A stretch of 64,000 nt of DNA from Methylocystis sp. SC2. Lineage in GTDB: Bacteria; Pseudomonadota; Alphaproteobacteria; Rhizobiales; Beijerinckiaceae. Positions 30,538 through 39,017 of this stretch are shown in pieces. The notes under the pieces were generated by a model. The model worked only from the letters and a program-made list of their open reading frames with translations, was not told where the DNA came from and made no database searches. The translations under genes and the position numbers were made by a program. Position 1 is the first letter of the stretch; the number at the start of each line of letters is the position of its first letter. The stretch covers positions 3,690,501-3,754,500 of the forward strand of contig NC_018485.1 in NCBI RefSeq assembly GCF_000304315.1, written 5' to 3'.

Positions 30538-31302
30538 ATGACCGAGCAAACGGGATTAGCCGCCTTCGACCTCAGCCCTGCCGCGGCTCCCGCGGCTGAC
30601 GTTCCGGAGCCGAAAGTCGGGTCTGCGGACGCGACGATCTCCCCACATGTGTCGGATCATTCCAGGGCGGCTGTCGCGCAACGCCTGCTTCCGGCGCTCA
30701 AAAGCGCTTTCATCCACGGCTCTCGGCTTCTTTGGGCGGCGTTGCTCTATGGCGCCGCCGGCCTCGCCGGCTGGCTGATCGCCGAGGCCGCCTGGCCGAC
30801 GGTTTCCGCCTTGCCGGACCTCGTCCGCACGATGGCGACGCAGGAAAACGCCGAGCGCGTCGCCTTTCTACGCACGACGCAGAAGATGGAAGAGGAGATC
30901 CGCGCGCTCCGCACTGAGATGGAATCGATGAGGTCTTCGATGCAGGCGGCGGCTCCGGCCGCCGACGCCGTCGACACTCTCGGCAAACGCATCGACGCGA
31001 TGAAGACGGAAACGAATTCCGCGATCGGCGCGCTGTCAGGTCAGGTCGAGGGACTGCGGCGCGACGCAGCCGCCAAGCCTGCGCCGACAGGCGCGCCCTC
31101 GGAGCAAGCCGGCGCGCGTTCGCCGCGAAGCGAATACGTCATCCTCGAACAAGGCGCGTCGCGGCGGACGACCGTCTCTGCGACGGTGAAAGTCGGCGAG
31201 GGACTGCGGCGTCCCAAAATACGTCGCGGGGACGCGTTCGAGCCGGCAAAGTATCCGGACGCGCCTGGCGCGCCGCGCCCGCTCGGCGCCTACGGGCGGT
31301 AG
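30538..31302 (+). CDS. Membrane-anchored coiled-coil protein, unknown
   Basis: A 254-residue protein with ATG 30538 as likely start (MTEQTGLAAFDLSP). It has a polar N-terminus and one hydrophobic helix at about 65-85 (LLWAALLYGAAGLAGWLIAE). A heptad-like coiled coil runs through about 105-185 (TQKMEEEIRALRTEMESM, LGKRIDAMKTETNSAIG). A basic C-terminal tail follows, with ILEQGASRR and KIRRGDAFEPAKYPDAPG. The layout fits an envelope scaffold, but I recognise no family. The ribosome site is weak. Confidence 0.65.
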   Translation: MTEQTGLAAFDLSPAAAPAADVPEPKVGSADATISPHVSDHSRAAVAQRLLPALKSAFIHGSRLLWAALLYGAAGLAGWLIAEAAWPTVSALPDLVRTMATQENAERVAFLRTTQKMEEEIRALRTEMESMRSSMQAAAPAADAVDTLGKRIDAMKTETNSAIGALSGQVEGLRRDAAAKPAPTGAPSEQAGARSPRSEYVILEQGASRRTTVSATVKVGEGLRRPKIRRGDAFEPAKYPDAPGAPRPLGAYGR

Positions 31303-31635
31303 GATAGCGGAGTCGACCGGATCGCTTACTATGGCGGCTTGGGCGACCTGATCGAACTTTGCGACGCGCGCCAAATTGACGGACGACTTATCCGTCCATG
31401 GCGAGGTGATGGCGACCGCGATGAGCGCGATTTTTGTATGCGTTCGCATGCAAAACTCGCGCGGTCACAAACCTCAGCGCCGTCTCGTCGCAGAAAATGC
31501 CGTTGGACATCGACTTCCGCCGCGCGACAAAACGCCGTCTCGACAACTCGCTTTGGTCGATGATAGCAATTCAAACGATTTGAAGGTCCGCTTTTATCTC
31601 CGCCTATGGTGAATGCTATATTTTGGAGAGTGGCA
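31303..31635. other. Region upstream of the radical SAM cassette
   Basis: 333 bases without a supported gene. A minus-strand frame starting at 31449 has a signal-like start (MRTHTKIALIAVAI) but runs into the antisense of the preceding gene, so I treat it as accidental or degraded. The region is less GC-rich near 31570-31635 and should hold the promoter of the radical SAM gene. Confidence 0.4.
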
Positions 31636-32982
31636 ATGGATCGTGTCTCCAACGACATTTCGTCGACATCCCATGCTCTGCTCAGCTTCGACGTCGATGC
31701 AGAAAAGTTTGTCTATTCGGCGCGGGACAATAGGCTCTTGCGATTGCCGGCGTCGGATGAGACGGCTTCGGAGATGTTCAGCGATACGTCCGAACCGTTT
31801 CATTTGAGCTTCCCGCCACTCGCGACGACCATCCGCCCAAGAACGCTCGAATTCGTGATAACGGGCGCCTGCAATCTGGCTTGTTCGTATTGCGCGACTC
31901 GTGAACGATACAAGCTTCCTAACGGGAAAAACGATATTCTCGATGAGGACACGGCGTTTTCATTCCTCGAGCTTGTGCGTCCGTTTTTGACGGGCCAGGA
32001 CGTCACGTTAAAGTTCTTTGGAGGAGAGCCGCTGCTCGGCTTCGGCGTGATCAAAGCGATCGTCGAGAAGTTAAAGGCATGGAACGTAAAGAGTGAAAAG
32101 ATCGTCGCCACCAATGGATTGCTGCTTAGCGACGAGATCACCGACTTTTTGATCGAAAATGGATTCTTGACGTTGATTAGCCTGGATGGCCCTCAAGAAA
32201 TCCACGACACGAACAGGGTCGATCACACCGGCAAAGGTTCATATGAAAAGGTGCTTGAAAACGTGAAACGTTTTCGCGCGAGACACCCAAGCGCATTTGA
32301 ATCGCTTGTCGCCTTCAACTTGGTCGTGTCTCCTCGCTTTGCCGGCCAGTTCCGACAGCAAGTCGAGCATCTTCTGAGCCTCGGCATATCGAGCGCTCAG
32401 ATCAATCCCAACGATTGCGCGGCGACTTCCGAATCCTGCACGCGTTACTCTCTCCAGCAATGGCAGGCGATGCAGGAGGAGAAGGTCGCGGTTCGCGAAA
32501 TGCTGATGGCGAAAAGATATCGGGAAGGGCGCAGCGAAGAGATCGATTGCTATGAGACCTATGCCGGTCTCAATCCCGGTGGCAATGATGGGGAAAAGCT
32601 TCCTGAAGAATTGGCTGGAACGTACAATTGTCGCGATTGCCAAGCGTTCGAATGGAACACCCTGACATTGCTGCCCGACGGTTCGATTTCCTCCTGCATC
32701 GAATTTGAGCGCGTAGAATCCGTCAGTTTTGGCGATGCGAAAAAAGCGGTTTTGGACATTGCGGCGTTGGTAAAATTTCAGGAGAGCTTCCGGCGTTCGG
32801 TTCAATCCGGCCCCTGCGCGCATTGTTGGGCGGTACGCGTTTGCCCCATGGTGAGTTGCTACAAAACATTTGCAAGTTCTGGAGCTCAGCCCAACTGGCA
32901 GCGAGAGGAGGATTGCAACTTGGTCCGGGAGGAGATGGCGTCACGCTTTAGGGATGCAGTCAAGCTTCATTTGTTGCGATAG
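31636..32982 (+). CDS. Radical SAM/SPASM peptide maturase
   Basis: A 448-residue enzyme, from ATG 31636 with GGAGAG upstream. Residues 10-60 (HALLSFDVDAEKFVYSARDN) resemble the PqqD-like leader-binding region of peptide maturases. The radical SAM core has C79-x3-C83-x2-C86 (CNLACSYC), FFGGEPLLGF and SLDGPQEIHD, as in CteB/SCIFF and QhpD maturases. The C-terminal SPASM-like region has cysteines 332, 335, 354, 394, 397, 403, 408 and 427, enough for two auxiliary 4Fe-4S clusters. Such enzymes form thioether or carbon crosslinks in ribosomal peptides. The next gene encodes a 66-residue Cys-rich peptide. The specific chemistry cannot be read from sequence. Confidence 0.9.
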   Translation: MDRVSNDISSTSHALLSFDVDAEKFVYSARDNRLLRLPASDETASEMFSDTSEPFHLSFPPLATTIRPRTLEFVITGACNLACSYCATRERYKLPNGKNDILDEDTAFSFLELVRPFLTGQDVTLKFFGGEPLLGFGVIKAIVEKLKAWNVKSEKIVATNGLLLSDEITDFLIENGFLTLISLDGPQEIHDTNRVDHTGKGSYEKVLENVKRFRARHPSAFESLVAFNLVVSPRFAGQFRQQVEHLLSLGISSAQINPNDCAATSESCTRYSLQQWQAMQEEKVAVREMLMAKRYREGRSEEIDCYETYAGLNPGGNDGEKLPEELAGTYNCRDCQAFEWNTLTLLPDGSISSCIEFERVESVSFGDAKKAVLDIAALVKFQESFRRSVQSGPCAHCWAVRVCPMVSCYKTFASSGAQPNWQREEDCNLVREEMASRFRDAVKLHLLR

Positions 32983-32993
32983 GAGAGCCCGCT

Positions 32994-33194
32994 ATGACAA
33001 AGCCGGTACAAACGACGACATATTTGATTCCCATCGCCGCGGAGGGTCCGGCGATGGAAAAAATTCTTCAATCTATCCAGCTGCAGGCGACGTGTGGCAC
33101 CTGTACGTCAATCGGCTGTTCGTGGTGCAACGCATCAGTTCCCGCGGCTCACATGCGCATCGCGCTCGTTCCGGACGAAGCTGCAAAGAAATAA
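32994..33194 (+). CDS. Cys-rich peptide, probable substrate of the radical SAM enzyme
   Basis: A 66-residue peptide starting 11 bases after the maturase stop with a strong AGGAGAG site, and closed by a terminator. Residues 1-30 look like a leader (LIPIAAEGPAMEKILQSIQL, with a helix-forming middle). The core is C34-GT-C37-TSIG-C42-SW-C45, a CxxC-x4-CxxC pattern rich in Ser and Thr, followed by NASVPAAHMRIALVPDEAAKK. This is the gene order and size of a RiPP precursor. An alternative is a small metal-binding or scaffold protein that merely needs the enzyme. I do not recognise the family. Confidence 0.8.
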   Translation: MTKPVQTTTYLIPIAAEGPAMEKILQSIQLQATCGTCTSIGCSWCNASVPAAHMRIALVPDEAAKK

Positions 33195-33216
33195 GCCAGT
33201 TTCGATCCTCGTAAAA

Positions 33217-33256
33217 AAACGCCGGCTCAGGAACGTCATGCGCCGGCGTTTAGTAT
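33217..33256. terminator. Terminator after the peptide gene
   Basis: AAACGCCGG (33217-33225) pairs exactly with CCGGCGTTT (33243-33251). A-run on the left and T-rich sequence on the right (tagtatttt) allow termination in either direction. It isolates the two-gene cassette from the convergent gene at 33382. Confidence 0.8.
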
Positions 33257-33272
33257 TTTGAGCCGCCACTAA

Positions 33273-33372
33273 AGCAGGTTCGGAAAAAGTTGACAGACTT
33301 TTTCGTGGAGAGCCTGCTCCAACGTTTTGGTTTCGAGAGATTCCTTATCGATCACATGAGTCCATGTGATCG
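33273..33372. repeat. Intergenic hairpin pair, repeat-like
   Basis: Two hairpins stand side by side. The first spans 33273-33318: AGCAGG/CCTGCT outer arms and exact AAAAAGT (33284-33290)/ACTTTTT (33297-33303) inner arms. The second is an exact 10-bp stem CGATCACATG (33349-33358)/CATGTGATCG (33363-33372) with a 4-base loop. The composition resembles dispersed intergenic repeats of Hyphomicrobiales; another copy is not visible in this window. Confidence 0.5.
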
Positions 33373-33381
33373 GGAAGCGCT

Positions 33382-34413
33382 CTAGCGGCCCAGCGACAGA
33401 TGCGACATACGGAAAATGCTGGATATAAACTTTATCACAAAGCCAACGAGCCCTGAGCCGCCATAAAAATTGCCTTTGTTGAGTTGGATAAAAACATGGG
33501 CGGGCGCGTCAGATTCATTGGTCACTTCGCACACAAAGAATCCCTCGCGGGCGCGCATCGATTCAAAGAGGATTTTCGTGGCGGCGGCGCACTCACGCAG
33601 GCGCGTGCGGATCGAACTATCGCGGCTCATCTTTGCGGACGCCGAAATGATTGCATTCGCTCTTGAGCGATCCTGTGCGACTGCGGCGACCCTCATATCC
33701 TCAGGATGCGTCTGGCTGGTTGGCCGCAGTTTGGAAACGACGTTGGCGGTCGTCGCAATGACGTTTCCAAGCGCGTAGTCCCGACTCTCGCCGGGCTCGA
33801 TCCGTTCGCACCAGATCATGGTTTTGCCGGCAAGACATAGAATCGCAGGCGTCGACAGATCGTCGAGAGGGCATGTCTTGTAGACATAAGGCGCTCGCGC
33901 CCAACTCATGGTCGATGCGTCACAGGGAACGGATTCAATCACGACATTGGCGGATGAACAAAGATAGGCAGGCTGGAGAAACAGCAGCGGCGCCGAATTG
34001 TCTCCTGCAAGTTTCGTCAGATCGATTTTTTCGACGACATTGCCTTCGCCAGCCGTCAGCAAAATCTCTCTTTGCTTTTCCGAAGTGGCGATCCGATTGA
34101 GCTTCACGTCTCCGCCGCCGCAGAACACGTAAAGGAATGTCGCGAACTCATTCGCGATCCAGGAGCGTTTCGGCGCCAAGTGAGGAGTTTGACGCGGAAT
34201 GGTTCGTGTTCCGGGCCACCGGCAAACAGACCTGCTTGGCCGATCGAAAAAGGACGTCTCGGGACCGAGCGTCACGACGAGTCCCTCGCGCGCGCCCAAC
34301 AAGCGAAAGTCGCTTTCCCCTTTCCGGAGCGAGATCTGTTCGGGACTGGAAAATGGGTTGCGCATGAAGGTGCGGAACCCGAGGTCGATAAAGTCGATGG
34401 GCGTCATGTACAT
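33382..34413 (-). CDS. Unknown protein, possibly AIM24-like
   Basis: A 343-residue soluble protein, ATG 34413 with GAGGGA 8 bases upstream. It has no signal or membrane helix except a weak hydrophobic patch at the end (LVGFVIKFISSIF). Features such as FLYVFCGGGDVKLNRIA, LAGKTMIWCERIEPGES and GNFYGGSGLVGF recall the beta-rich AIM24/TRAP-like fold, but the match is weak and the order is unusual. Ten cysteines are scattered. It is convergent with the radical SAM cassette, so an association is possible but unproven. G+C is slightly lower than in core genes. Confidence 0.6.
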   Translation of the reverse strand: MYMTPIDFIDLGFRTFMRNPFSSPEQISLRKGESDFRLLGAREGLVVTLGPETSFFDRPSRSVCRWPGTRTIPRQTPHLAPKRSWIANEFATFLYVFCGGGDVKLNRIATSEKQREILLTAGEGNVVEKIDLTKLAGDNSAPLLFLQPAYLCSSANVVIESVPCDASTMSWARAPYVYKTCPLDDLSTPAILCLAGKTMIWCERIEPGESRDYALGNVIATTANVVSKLRPTSQTHPEDMRVAAVAQDRSRANAIISASAKMSRDSSIRTRLRECAAATKILFESMRAREGFFVCEVTNESDAPAHVFIQLNKGNFYGGSGLVGFVIKFISSIFRMSHLSLGR

Positions 34414-34726
34414 GCGCAAAATCCCTCAGCCAATTCCACAATCATCTTGGGGAGATCGTCGCCGCGACGGAAGCCTACGGTCGCGTTTGCTGAAGCGATC
34501 GACTCTATAACGCAGCTTGCCAGCGTTCGTTCCGCGTAAGTCGCGATGCAGCGAGGCGAGGCGAGGGCTGACAGAGCGATAGGATTATAACCGGCTGATC
34601 TTGAGAACGAACCAAAACCGTGCGGCGCCCTGAAACCAACAGCGGTCGAAAGGCGCGGGCGCTAAATGGCGCTTGAAATTGTTCAAGCCACTGGTTACAC
34701 AAAACGCTTTAAGTTATTGAATTTTC
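34414..34726. other. Intergenic region between unknown gene and tRNA
   Basis: 313 bases with no supported gene; it should contain the promoter of the minus-strand gene at 34413 and the 3' flank of the tRNA. Confidence 0.4.
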
Positions 34727-34802
34727 TGGTGGGCCGGGCAGGACTCGAACCTGCAACCAGACCGTTATGAGCGGCCGGCTCTAACCATTGAGCTACCGGC
34801 CC
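34727..34802 (-). tRNA. tRNA with CAT anticodon, probably tRNA-Ile2 (else Met)
   Basis: A complete 76-base cloverleaf with encoded CCA (34727-34729). The acceptor stem is GGGCCGG/CCGGCCC, D-arm GCTC...GAGC, anticodon stem GGCCG/CGGTC, and loop CTCATAA with anticodon CAT. The T-arm is GCAGG-TTCGAGT-CCTGC and the discriminator is A73. CAT can mean elongator Met or the Ile2 tRNA modified by TilS to read AUA. The acceptor and anticodon stems look more like Ile2, but this needs a scanner. Confidence 0.9.
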
Positions 34803-34975
34803 CGAGACGGGGACGCCCCTCCTATACCGCAACCCGAGCGCGCGCAATATCGAGGACTTGCATGCAACGGCTCTCATCGCGCGCGCGTTCGCCCTGGCGC
34901 GGACCATGTCGCGAGCCATGCGCATGAGTCGGCATGTCTTGCCACTCCCCGCGCCGCGCCTGTAAGGCTTCTCGC

Positions 34976-35629
34976 ATGAACGAGCGCGACGCGCGCGCGG
35001 CGATCGTCGACGCCGCGCAGGAGATGGAGCGGCTGGGCCTCAATCACGGCTCGGCCGGCAATCTGTCGTTGCGGGTCGGCGACGCCGCGCTCGTCACGCC
35101 GAGCGGCGTTCCAGCCCGCGAACTTGCGCCCGAACTGATCGCGCGCATGCCGCTGGCGGGGGATGGCGACTTCGAGGGTCCGCTGCCGCCGTCGAGCGAG
35201 TGGCGCTTCCATCTCGACGTCTACCGCGCCCGGCCCGACGTGAACGCCATCGCGCATATGCATTCGCCCTATGCGACGACGATCGCGACGCTGCGGCGCG
35301 ACATTCCGGCGGTGCATTACATGATCGCGGCCTTCGGCGGCCCGACCGTGCGCTGCGTCGACTATGCGCCCTACGGCACGGCGGAACTGTCGCGACTCGT
35401 CGTCGCCGGGCTCAAGGATCGCGACGGCGTGCTGCTTGCCAATCATGGCGCGATCGTCACCGGCGCGACGATGCGCAGAGCATTGTGGCGCGCCGTCGAA
35501 CTCGAAGCGCTGGCGCAAGTCTTCTATCTCGGCGCGCTCGCCGGCGAACCCGTCGTTCTCTCCGATGAGGAGATCATGCGCACGGTGGAGCGCTTCAAGA
35601 CGTACGGAACGCGCGACGCAAAGAATTGA
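34976..35629 (+). CDS. Class II aldolase, possible 5-methylthioribulose-1-phosphate aldolase
   Basis: A 217-residue zinc aldolase of the FucA/AraD fold, ATG 34976. The ligands line up: Glu75 (SSSEWRFH), His94 and His96 (AHMHSPYA) and His157 (LANHGAIV). Phosphate-binding GSAGNLS (residues 25-31) is present. L-fuculose-phosphate aldolase homologues called Ald2 cleave 5-methylthioribulose-1-P or 5-deoxyribulose-1-P to DHAP and an aldehyde. The neighbour on the opposite strand is mtnA, whose product makes that substrate, so this assignment is favoured over fuculose metabolism. The genes are convergent, not an operon. Confidence 0.85.
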   Translation: MNERDARAAIVDAAQEMERLGLNHGSAGNLSLRVGDAALVTPSGVPARELAPELIARMPLAGDGDFEGPLPPSSEWRFHLDVYRARPDVNAIAHMHSPYATTIATLRRDIPAVHYMIAAFGGPTVRCVDYAPYGTAELSRLVVAGLKDRDGVLLANHGAIVTGATMRRALWRAVELEALAQVFYLGALAGEPVVLSDEEIMRTVERFKTYGTRDAKN

Positions 35630-35637
35630 TCGCGGTT

Positions 35638-35745
35638 TGTCATTTCCGACGAACCGAAGGTTCGATCGGAAATCCAGCTCAGCGTTTGACTGGCGTTTTG
35701 TTCTGGATTCCCGATCGCTTCGCAGGCGAAGCGTCGGGAATGACA
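35638..35745. repeat. Palindromic intergenic repeat with terminal inverted repeats
   Basis: The ends TGTCATTTCCGACG (35638-35651) and CGTCGGGAATGACA (35732-35745) are inverted repeats with one mismatch. Inner arms ATCGGAAATCCAG (35665-35677) and CTGGATTCCCGAT (35703-35715) also pair, and both end loops carry further small hairpins. Dispersed palindromes of this sequence type are common between convergent genes in Hyphomicrobiales. It fills the gap between the aldolase and mtnA. Confidence 0.75.
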
Positions 35746-35746
35746 G

Positions 35747-36835
35747 CTAACCCGCAAGGTCCGGGAACAATCCCTTGAGCCCGTCTTCCGTCGCGGCGCA
35801 GACGCCGCGCTCGGTAATCAGGCCCGTGACAAAACGCGACGGCGTGACGTCGAAACCGAAATTGCGCGCGCGCGACCCATCGGGGGTGAGCTGAATTTCG
35901 ATCGGCGCGCCGTCGGCGCCGCGGCCGCTGATATGGGTGACTTCGCGCGCGCTGCGCTCTTCGATCGGAATGTCGCGCACGCCGTCGGCGATGCGCCAGT
36001 CGACGGTCGAGGACGGCAGCGCGACATAGAAGGGCACGCCATTGTCATGCGCCGCGAGCGCCTTGAGATAGGTGCCGATCTTGTTGCAGACGTCGCCGGC
36101 GCGGGTCGTGCGGTCGCTGCCGACGATCACGAGATCGACAAGCCCGTGCTGCATGAGGTGGCCGCCGGCGTTGTCGGCGATGACCGTGTGGGGGATTTCT
36201 TCGCCCAGGAGTTCGAAGGCCGTGAGGCTAGCGCCCTGGTTGCGTGGACGCGTTTCATCCACCCAGACATGTATCTCGGCGCCCTGCCGCGCCGCCGCGT
36301 AGATCGGCGCCAGCGCCGTGCCCCAATCGACGGTGGCGAGCCAGCCGGCGTTGCAATGGGTGAGAATGTTGATCGGGCCGTCGCCACGCCGACCTTTAAG
36401 GATGAGTTCGGCGCCGGCCCGGCCGATGGCCTCGCAGGCCGCGACATCCTCTTCCGCGATCCTCGCCGCCTCAGCATAGGCGAGATCGACGCGGTCGGCG
36501 ACCGGCGCGGCGAGAAGCAGCGCGCGCAGCCGATCGAGCGCCCAGCGCAGATTGACGGCCGTCGGCCGCGTGGCGAGGAGCAGGGCGTGGGCGTTCTCGA
36601 TCGCCGCGTCGCTTGCGTCGCGCCAGGCGGCGAGCGCCATGCCGTAAGCGCCGGTCACGCCGATCAGCGGCGCGCCGCGCACGGTCATATCGCTGATCGC
36701 CGCAGCGGCGTCTTCGCAGCTCGCGAGCGTTTTCGTCTCGAAGCGATGGGGGAGGCTGGTCTGATCGATGACGTGGGCGCGCCGTCCATCGGAGTCGCGC
36801 CAAATCGTTCGGTAGTCGCGGCCGTTGATTCTCAT
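35747..36835 (-). CDS. mtnA: S-methyl-5-thioribose-1-phosphate isomerase
   Basis: A 362-residue enzyme that converts the aldose MTR-1-P to the ketose MTRu-1-P in methionine salvage. ATG 36835 ([16 protein letters not shown] upstream) is preferred to a TTG eight codons earlier. The catalytic Cys161 ([15 protein letters not shown]) and Asp241 ([15 protein letters not shown]) are intact, as is the [17 protein letters not shown] start region. No mtnB, mtnC or mtnD is in the window, but a FucA-like aldolase is adjacent, which suggests the DHAP-shunt branch. Confidence 0.95.
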   Translation of the reverse strand: MRINGRDYRTIWRDSDGRRAHVIDQTSLPHRFETKTLASCEDAAAAISDMTVRGAPLIGVTGAYGMALAAWRDASDAAIENAHALLLATRPTAVNLRWALDRLRALLLAAPVADRVDLAYAEAARIAEEDVAACEAIGRAGAELILKGRRGDGPINILTHCNAGWLATVDWGTALAPIYAAARQGAEIHVWVDETRPRNQGASLTAFELLGEEIPHTVIADNAGGHLMQHGLVDLVIVGSDRTTRAGDVCNKIGTYLKALAAHDNGVPFYVALPSSTVDWRIADGVRDIPIEERSAREVTHISGRGADGAPIEIQLTPDGSRARNFGFDVTPSRFVTGLITERGVCAATEDGLKGLFPDLAG

Positions 36836-36954
36836 GCTTTCCGCTTTTCGCCTGCTCAAAAGTCGCGCTTGGATGACGTCGACGTTCGCGCCATGTTAGG
36901 GGGCTCCGCGACGCCATGCTAGAAGGCTCTCAACGCGGCTGCTCCACTGGACAC

Positions 36955-38169
36955 ATGGCGCAAGAACTTCCGGCGCAAGAAACTTCGGCGCAAGAATTTT
37001 CGGTTCGATACGCCGAATCCCTCGCCTCCGTCACGGCCGAAGCGTGGGACGCCTGCGCCAATCCGCCGGGGCTCCCGGATTCGGTCGGCGAGCGATACAA
37101 TCCTTTCGTTTCGCACGCTTTCCTGCGCGCGCTCGAATCGTCGAAATCGGTTGGCGCGCGCACGGGCTGGACGCCGGCGCATGCGCTTGTCGAGGATTCG
37201 CGCGGGCGTCTCGTCGCCTGCGCGCCGGCCTATATCAAGACGCACAGCCTCGGCGAATATGTGTTCGATCAGAGCTGGGCGCAGGCCTATGAGATGGCGG
37301 GCGGACGCTATTATCCGAAGATTCAGGTCGCGGCGCCCTTCACGCCGGTGACGGGCCGCCGCCTGCTGGTCGCGGCCAATGCGACAAAAGGCGCGCGCGA
37401 AGCGCTGATCGCCGGATTGCTCGGACTGCGCAAGGCCAGCGGCGCGTCCTCGATCCATGTCACATTCTGCACGGAGGAGGAACGTCTCGCGCTCAGCGGC
37501 GCCGGATTCATTTACCGCGCCGGAGAACAATTTCACTTCGTCAATGAAGGCTACGCCGACTTCGAGGATTTTCTGTCGCGGCTGACGGCGCGAAAGCGCA
37601 AGGCGATCAAGCGGGAACGCCGCGAGGCGCTCGGCGGCGACATATCGATCGATCTGCTGACCGGAAGCGACATTCGTTCGGCGCATTGGGATTCGTTTTT
37701 CGATTTCTACATGGATACGGGCGCGCGCAAATGGGGCCATCCCTATCTGACCCGCGCCTTCTTCGACGAGATCGGCGCGCGCATGGCCGACCGCATTCTG
37801 CTGGTGATGGCGCGGCGCGGCTCTAAACATATTGCCGGCGCCATCAATTTTCTCGGCGACGACGCGATCTACGGGCGCAATTGGGGCGCTCTCGAGGAAG
37901 TCCCCTTCCTGCACTTCGAGGTGTGTTACTATCAGGCGATCGAATTTGCGATCCGCCGTGGCTACAAGCGCGTCGAGGCCGGCGCGCAAGGGGAGCACAA
38001 GATCGCCCGCGGCTATGGGCCGGCGATCACCCATTCGGCCCATTACTTGGCGGACCCGCGCCTTGCCGAGGCCGTTTCGGACTATTTGGCGCGCGAGCGC
38101 GCAGCGGTGGCGGAATGGGCCGCCGAACATGCGGCCGAGCTTCCTTACAAGAGCGAAAACGGCGACTGA
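36955..38169 (+). CDS. COG3146/DUF482 GNAT-like acyltransferase
   Basis: A 404-residue cytoplasmic protein with a FemAB/GNAT-type fold. The start may be ATG 36955 or ATG 36916; neither has a strong ribosome site. It contains YNPFVSHAFLRALE near the start, YYPKIQVAAPFTPVTGRRLL, the basic RKRKAIKRERREA and YYQAIEFAIRRGYKRVEAGAQGEHKIARGY, all typical of COG3146. Members are sometimes annotated as peptidoglycan biosynthesis-related, but the substrate is unknown. It lies upstream of the Anbu gene on the same strand. Confidence 0.85.
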   Translation: MAQELPAQETSAQEFSVRYAESLASVTAEAWDACANPPGLPDSVGERYNPFVSHAFLRALESSKSVGARTGWTPAHALVEDSRGRLVACAPAYIKTHSLGEYVFDQSWAQAYEMAGGRYYPKIQVAAPFTPVTGRRLLVAANATKGAREALIAGLLGLRKASGASSIHVTFCTEEERLALSGAGFIYRAGEQFHFVNEGYADFEDFLSRLTARKRKAIKRERREALGGDISIDLLTGSDIRSAHWDSFFDFYMDTGARKWGHPYLTRAFFDEIGARMADRILLVMARRGSKHIAGAINFLGDDAIYGRNWGALEEVPFLHFEVCYYQAIEFAIRRGYKRVEAGAQGEHKIARGYGPAITHSAHYLADPRLAEAVSDYLARERAAVAEWAAEHAAELPYKSENGD

Positions 38170-38258
38170 TTTTCCTTCGCTGTGGCGCCGCAGCACTTGC
38201 CTCATGGCCTGAAACTTGTAAGTCCTGCAGCCATTGGCGCGAACCGCTGCGGAGTCAC

Positions 38259-39017
38259 ATGACCTATTGTTGCGGCATTCTCGTGCGCGATGGACTGGTG
38301 ATGATCGCCGACACGCGCACCAACGCCGGGCTCGACAATATTTCGACGTTCCGCAAGCTGTATCTCTTCGAGCGGCCGGGCGAGCGCGTGCTGATGCTCG
38401 CCGCCTCGGGCAATCTCTCGGTGACGCAGGGCGTGGTGAATCTGATCAGCGACGGGATCGAGCATCCCGAAAGCGGCGTCGTGGAGAGCGTCATGAATAC
38501 GCCCAACATGCTGCACGCGGCGCAGCTCGTCGGGCGCGCCGTGCGCCTTTCCCGCGTTCAGACGGGCAGCGCCGAGGAGGAGCCCGCGGCGCAGGGCGTC
38601 AGTTTCGACGTGTCGCTGCTGCTCGGCGGCCAGATCGCCGGAGGTCCGCTGCGCCTCTTCATGATCTACACCGCCGGCAACAGCATCGAATGCACGCCGG
38701 ACACCAATTATCTGCAGATCGGCGAGCACAAATACGGCAAGCCGATCCTCGACCGCGCCGTCACCTACGACACTGATATCTATGACGCGCTGAAGATCGG
38801 GCTGATTTCGATGGATTCGACCATGCGCTCGAATCTTTCGGTCGGCATGCCGATCGACATCGCGCTGCTGCGACGTGACGCGCTGCAGATCGAGGTCGCG
38901 ACGAGGATCAATTCGGACGACGCCTATTTTCGCAGCTTGCGGAACAGCTGGTCGAAGGCGCTGCGCGAGGCGCATATGGCGATCCCCAGGCCGCCCTACA
39001 GCGGCCGCGACGCGTGA
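38259..39017 (+). CDS. Anbu, proteasome-like peptidase
   Basis: A 252-residue member of the ancestral beta-subunit (Anbu, COG3484) family, a self-assembling Ntn-type relative of HslV and 20S proteasome subunits. The ATG at 38259 gives MTYCCGI, so Thr2 becomes the N-terminal nucleophile after Met removal. VMIADTRTNAGLDNISTFRK is the family signature with the active Asp and Lys. The usual Anbu partners (alpha-E, ATP-grasp, transglutaminase-like genes) are not adjacent. Instead it overlaps a Sua5-type gene by four bases (GTGA). Confidence 0.93.
   Translation: MTYCCGILVRDGLVMIADTRTNAGLDNISTFRKLYLFERPGERVLMLAASGNLSVTQGVVNLISDGIEHPESGVVESVMNTPNMLHAAQLVGRAVRLSRVQTGSAEEEPAAQGVSFDVSLLLGGQIAGGPLRLFMIYTAGNSIECTPDTNYLQIGEHKYGKPILDRAVTYDTDIYDALKIGLISMDSTMRSNLSVGMPIDIALLRRDALQIEVATRINSDDAYFRSLRNSWSKALREAHMAIPRPPYSGRDA

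Noticed and set aside
31036..31449. Minus-strand frame with signal-like start
   Set aside because: Most of it is antisense to the end of the coiled-coil protein gene and it has no convincing ribosome site or homologous pattern.
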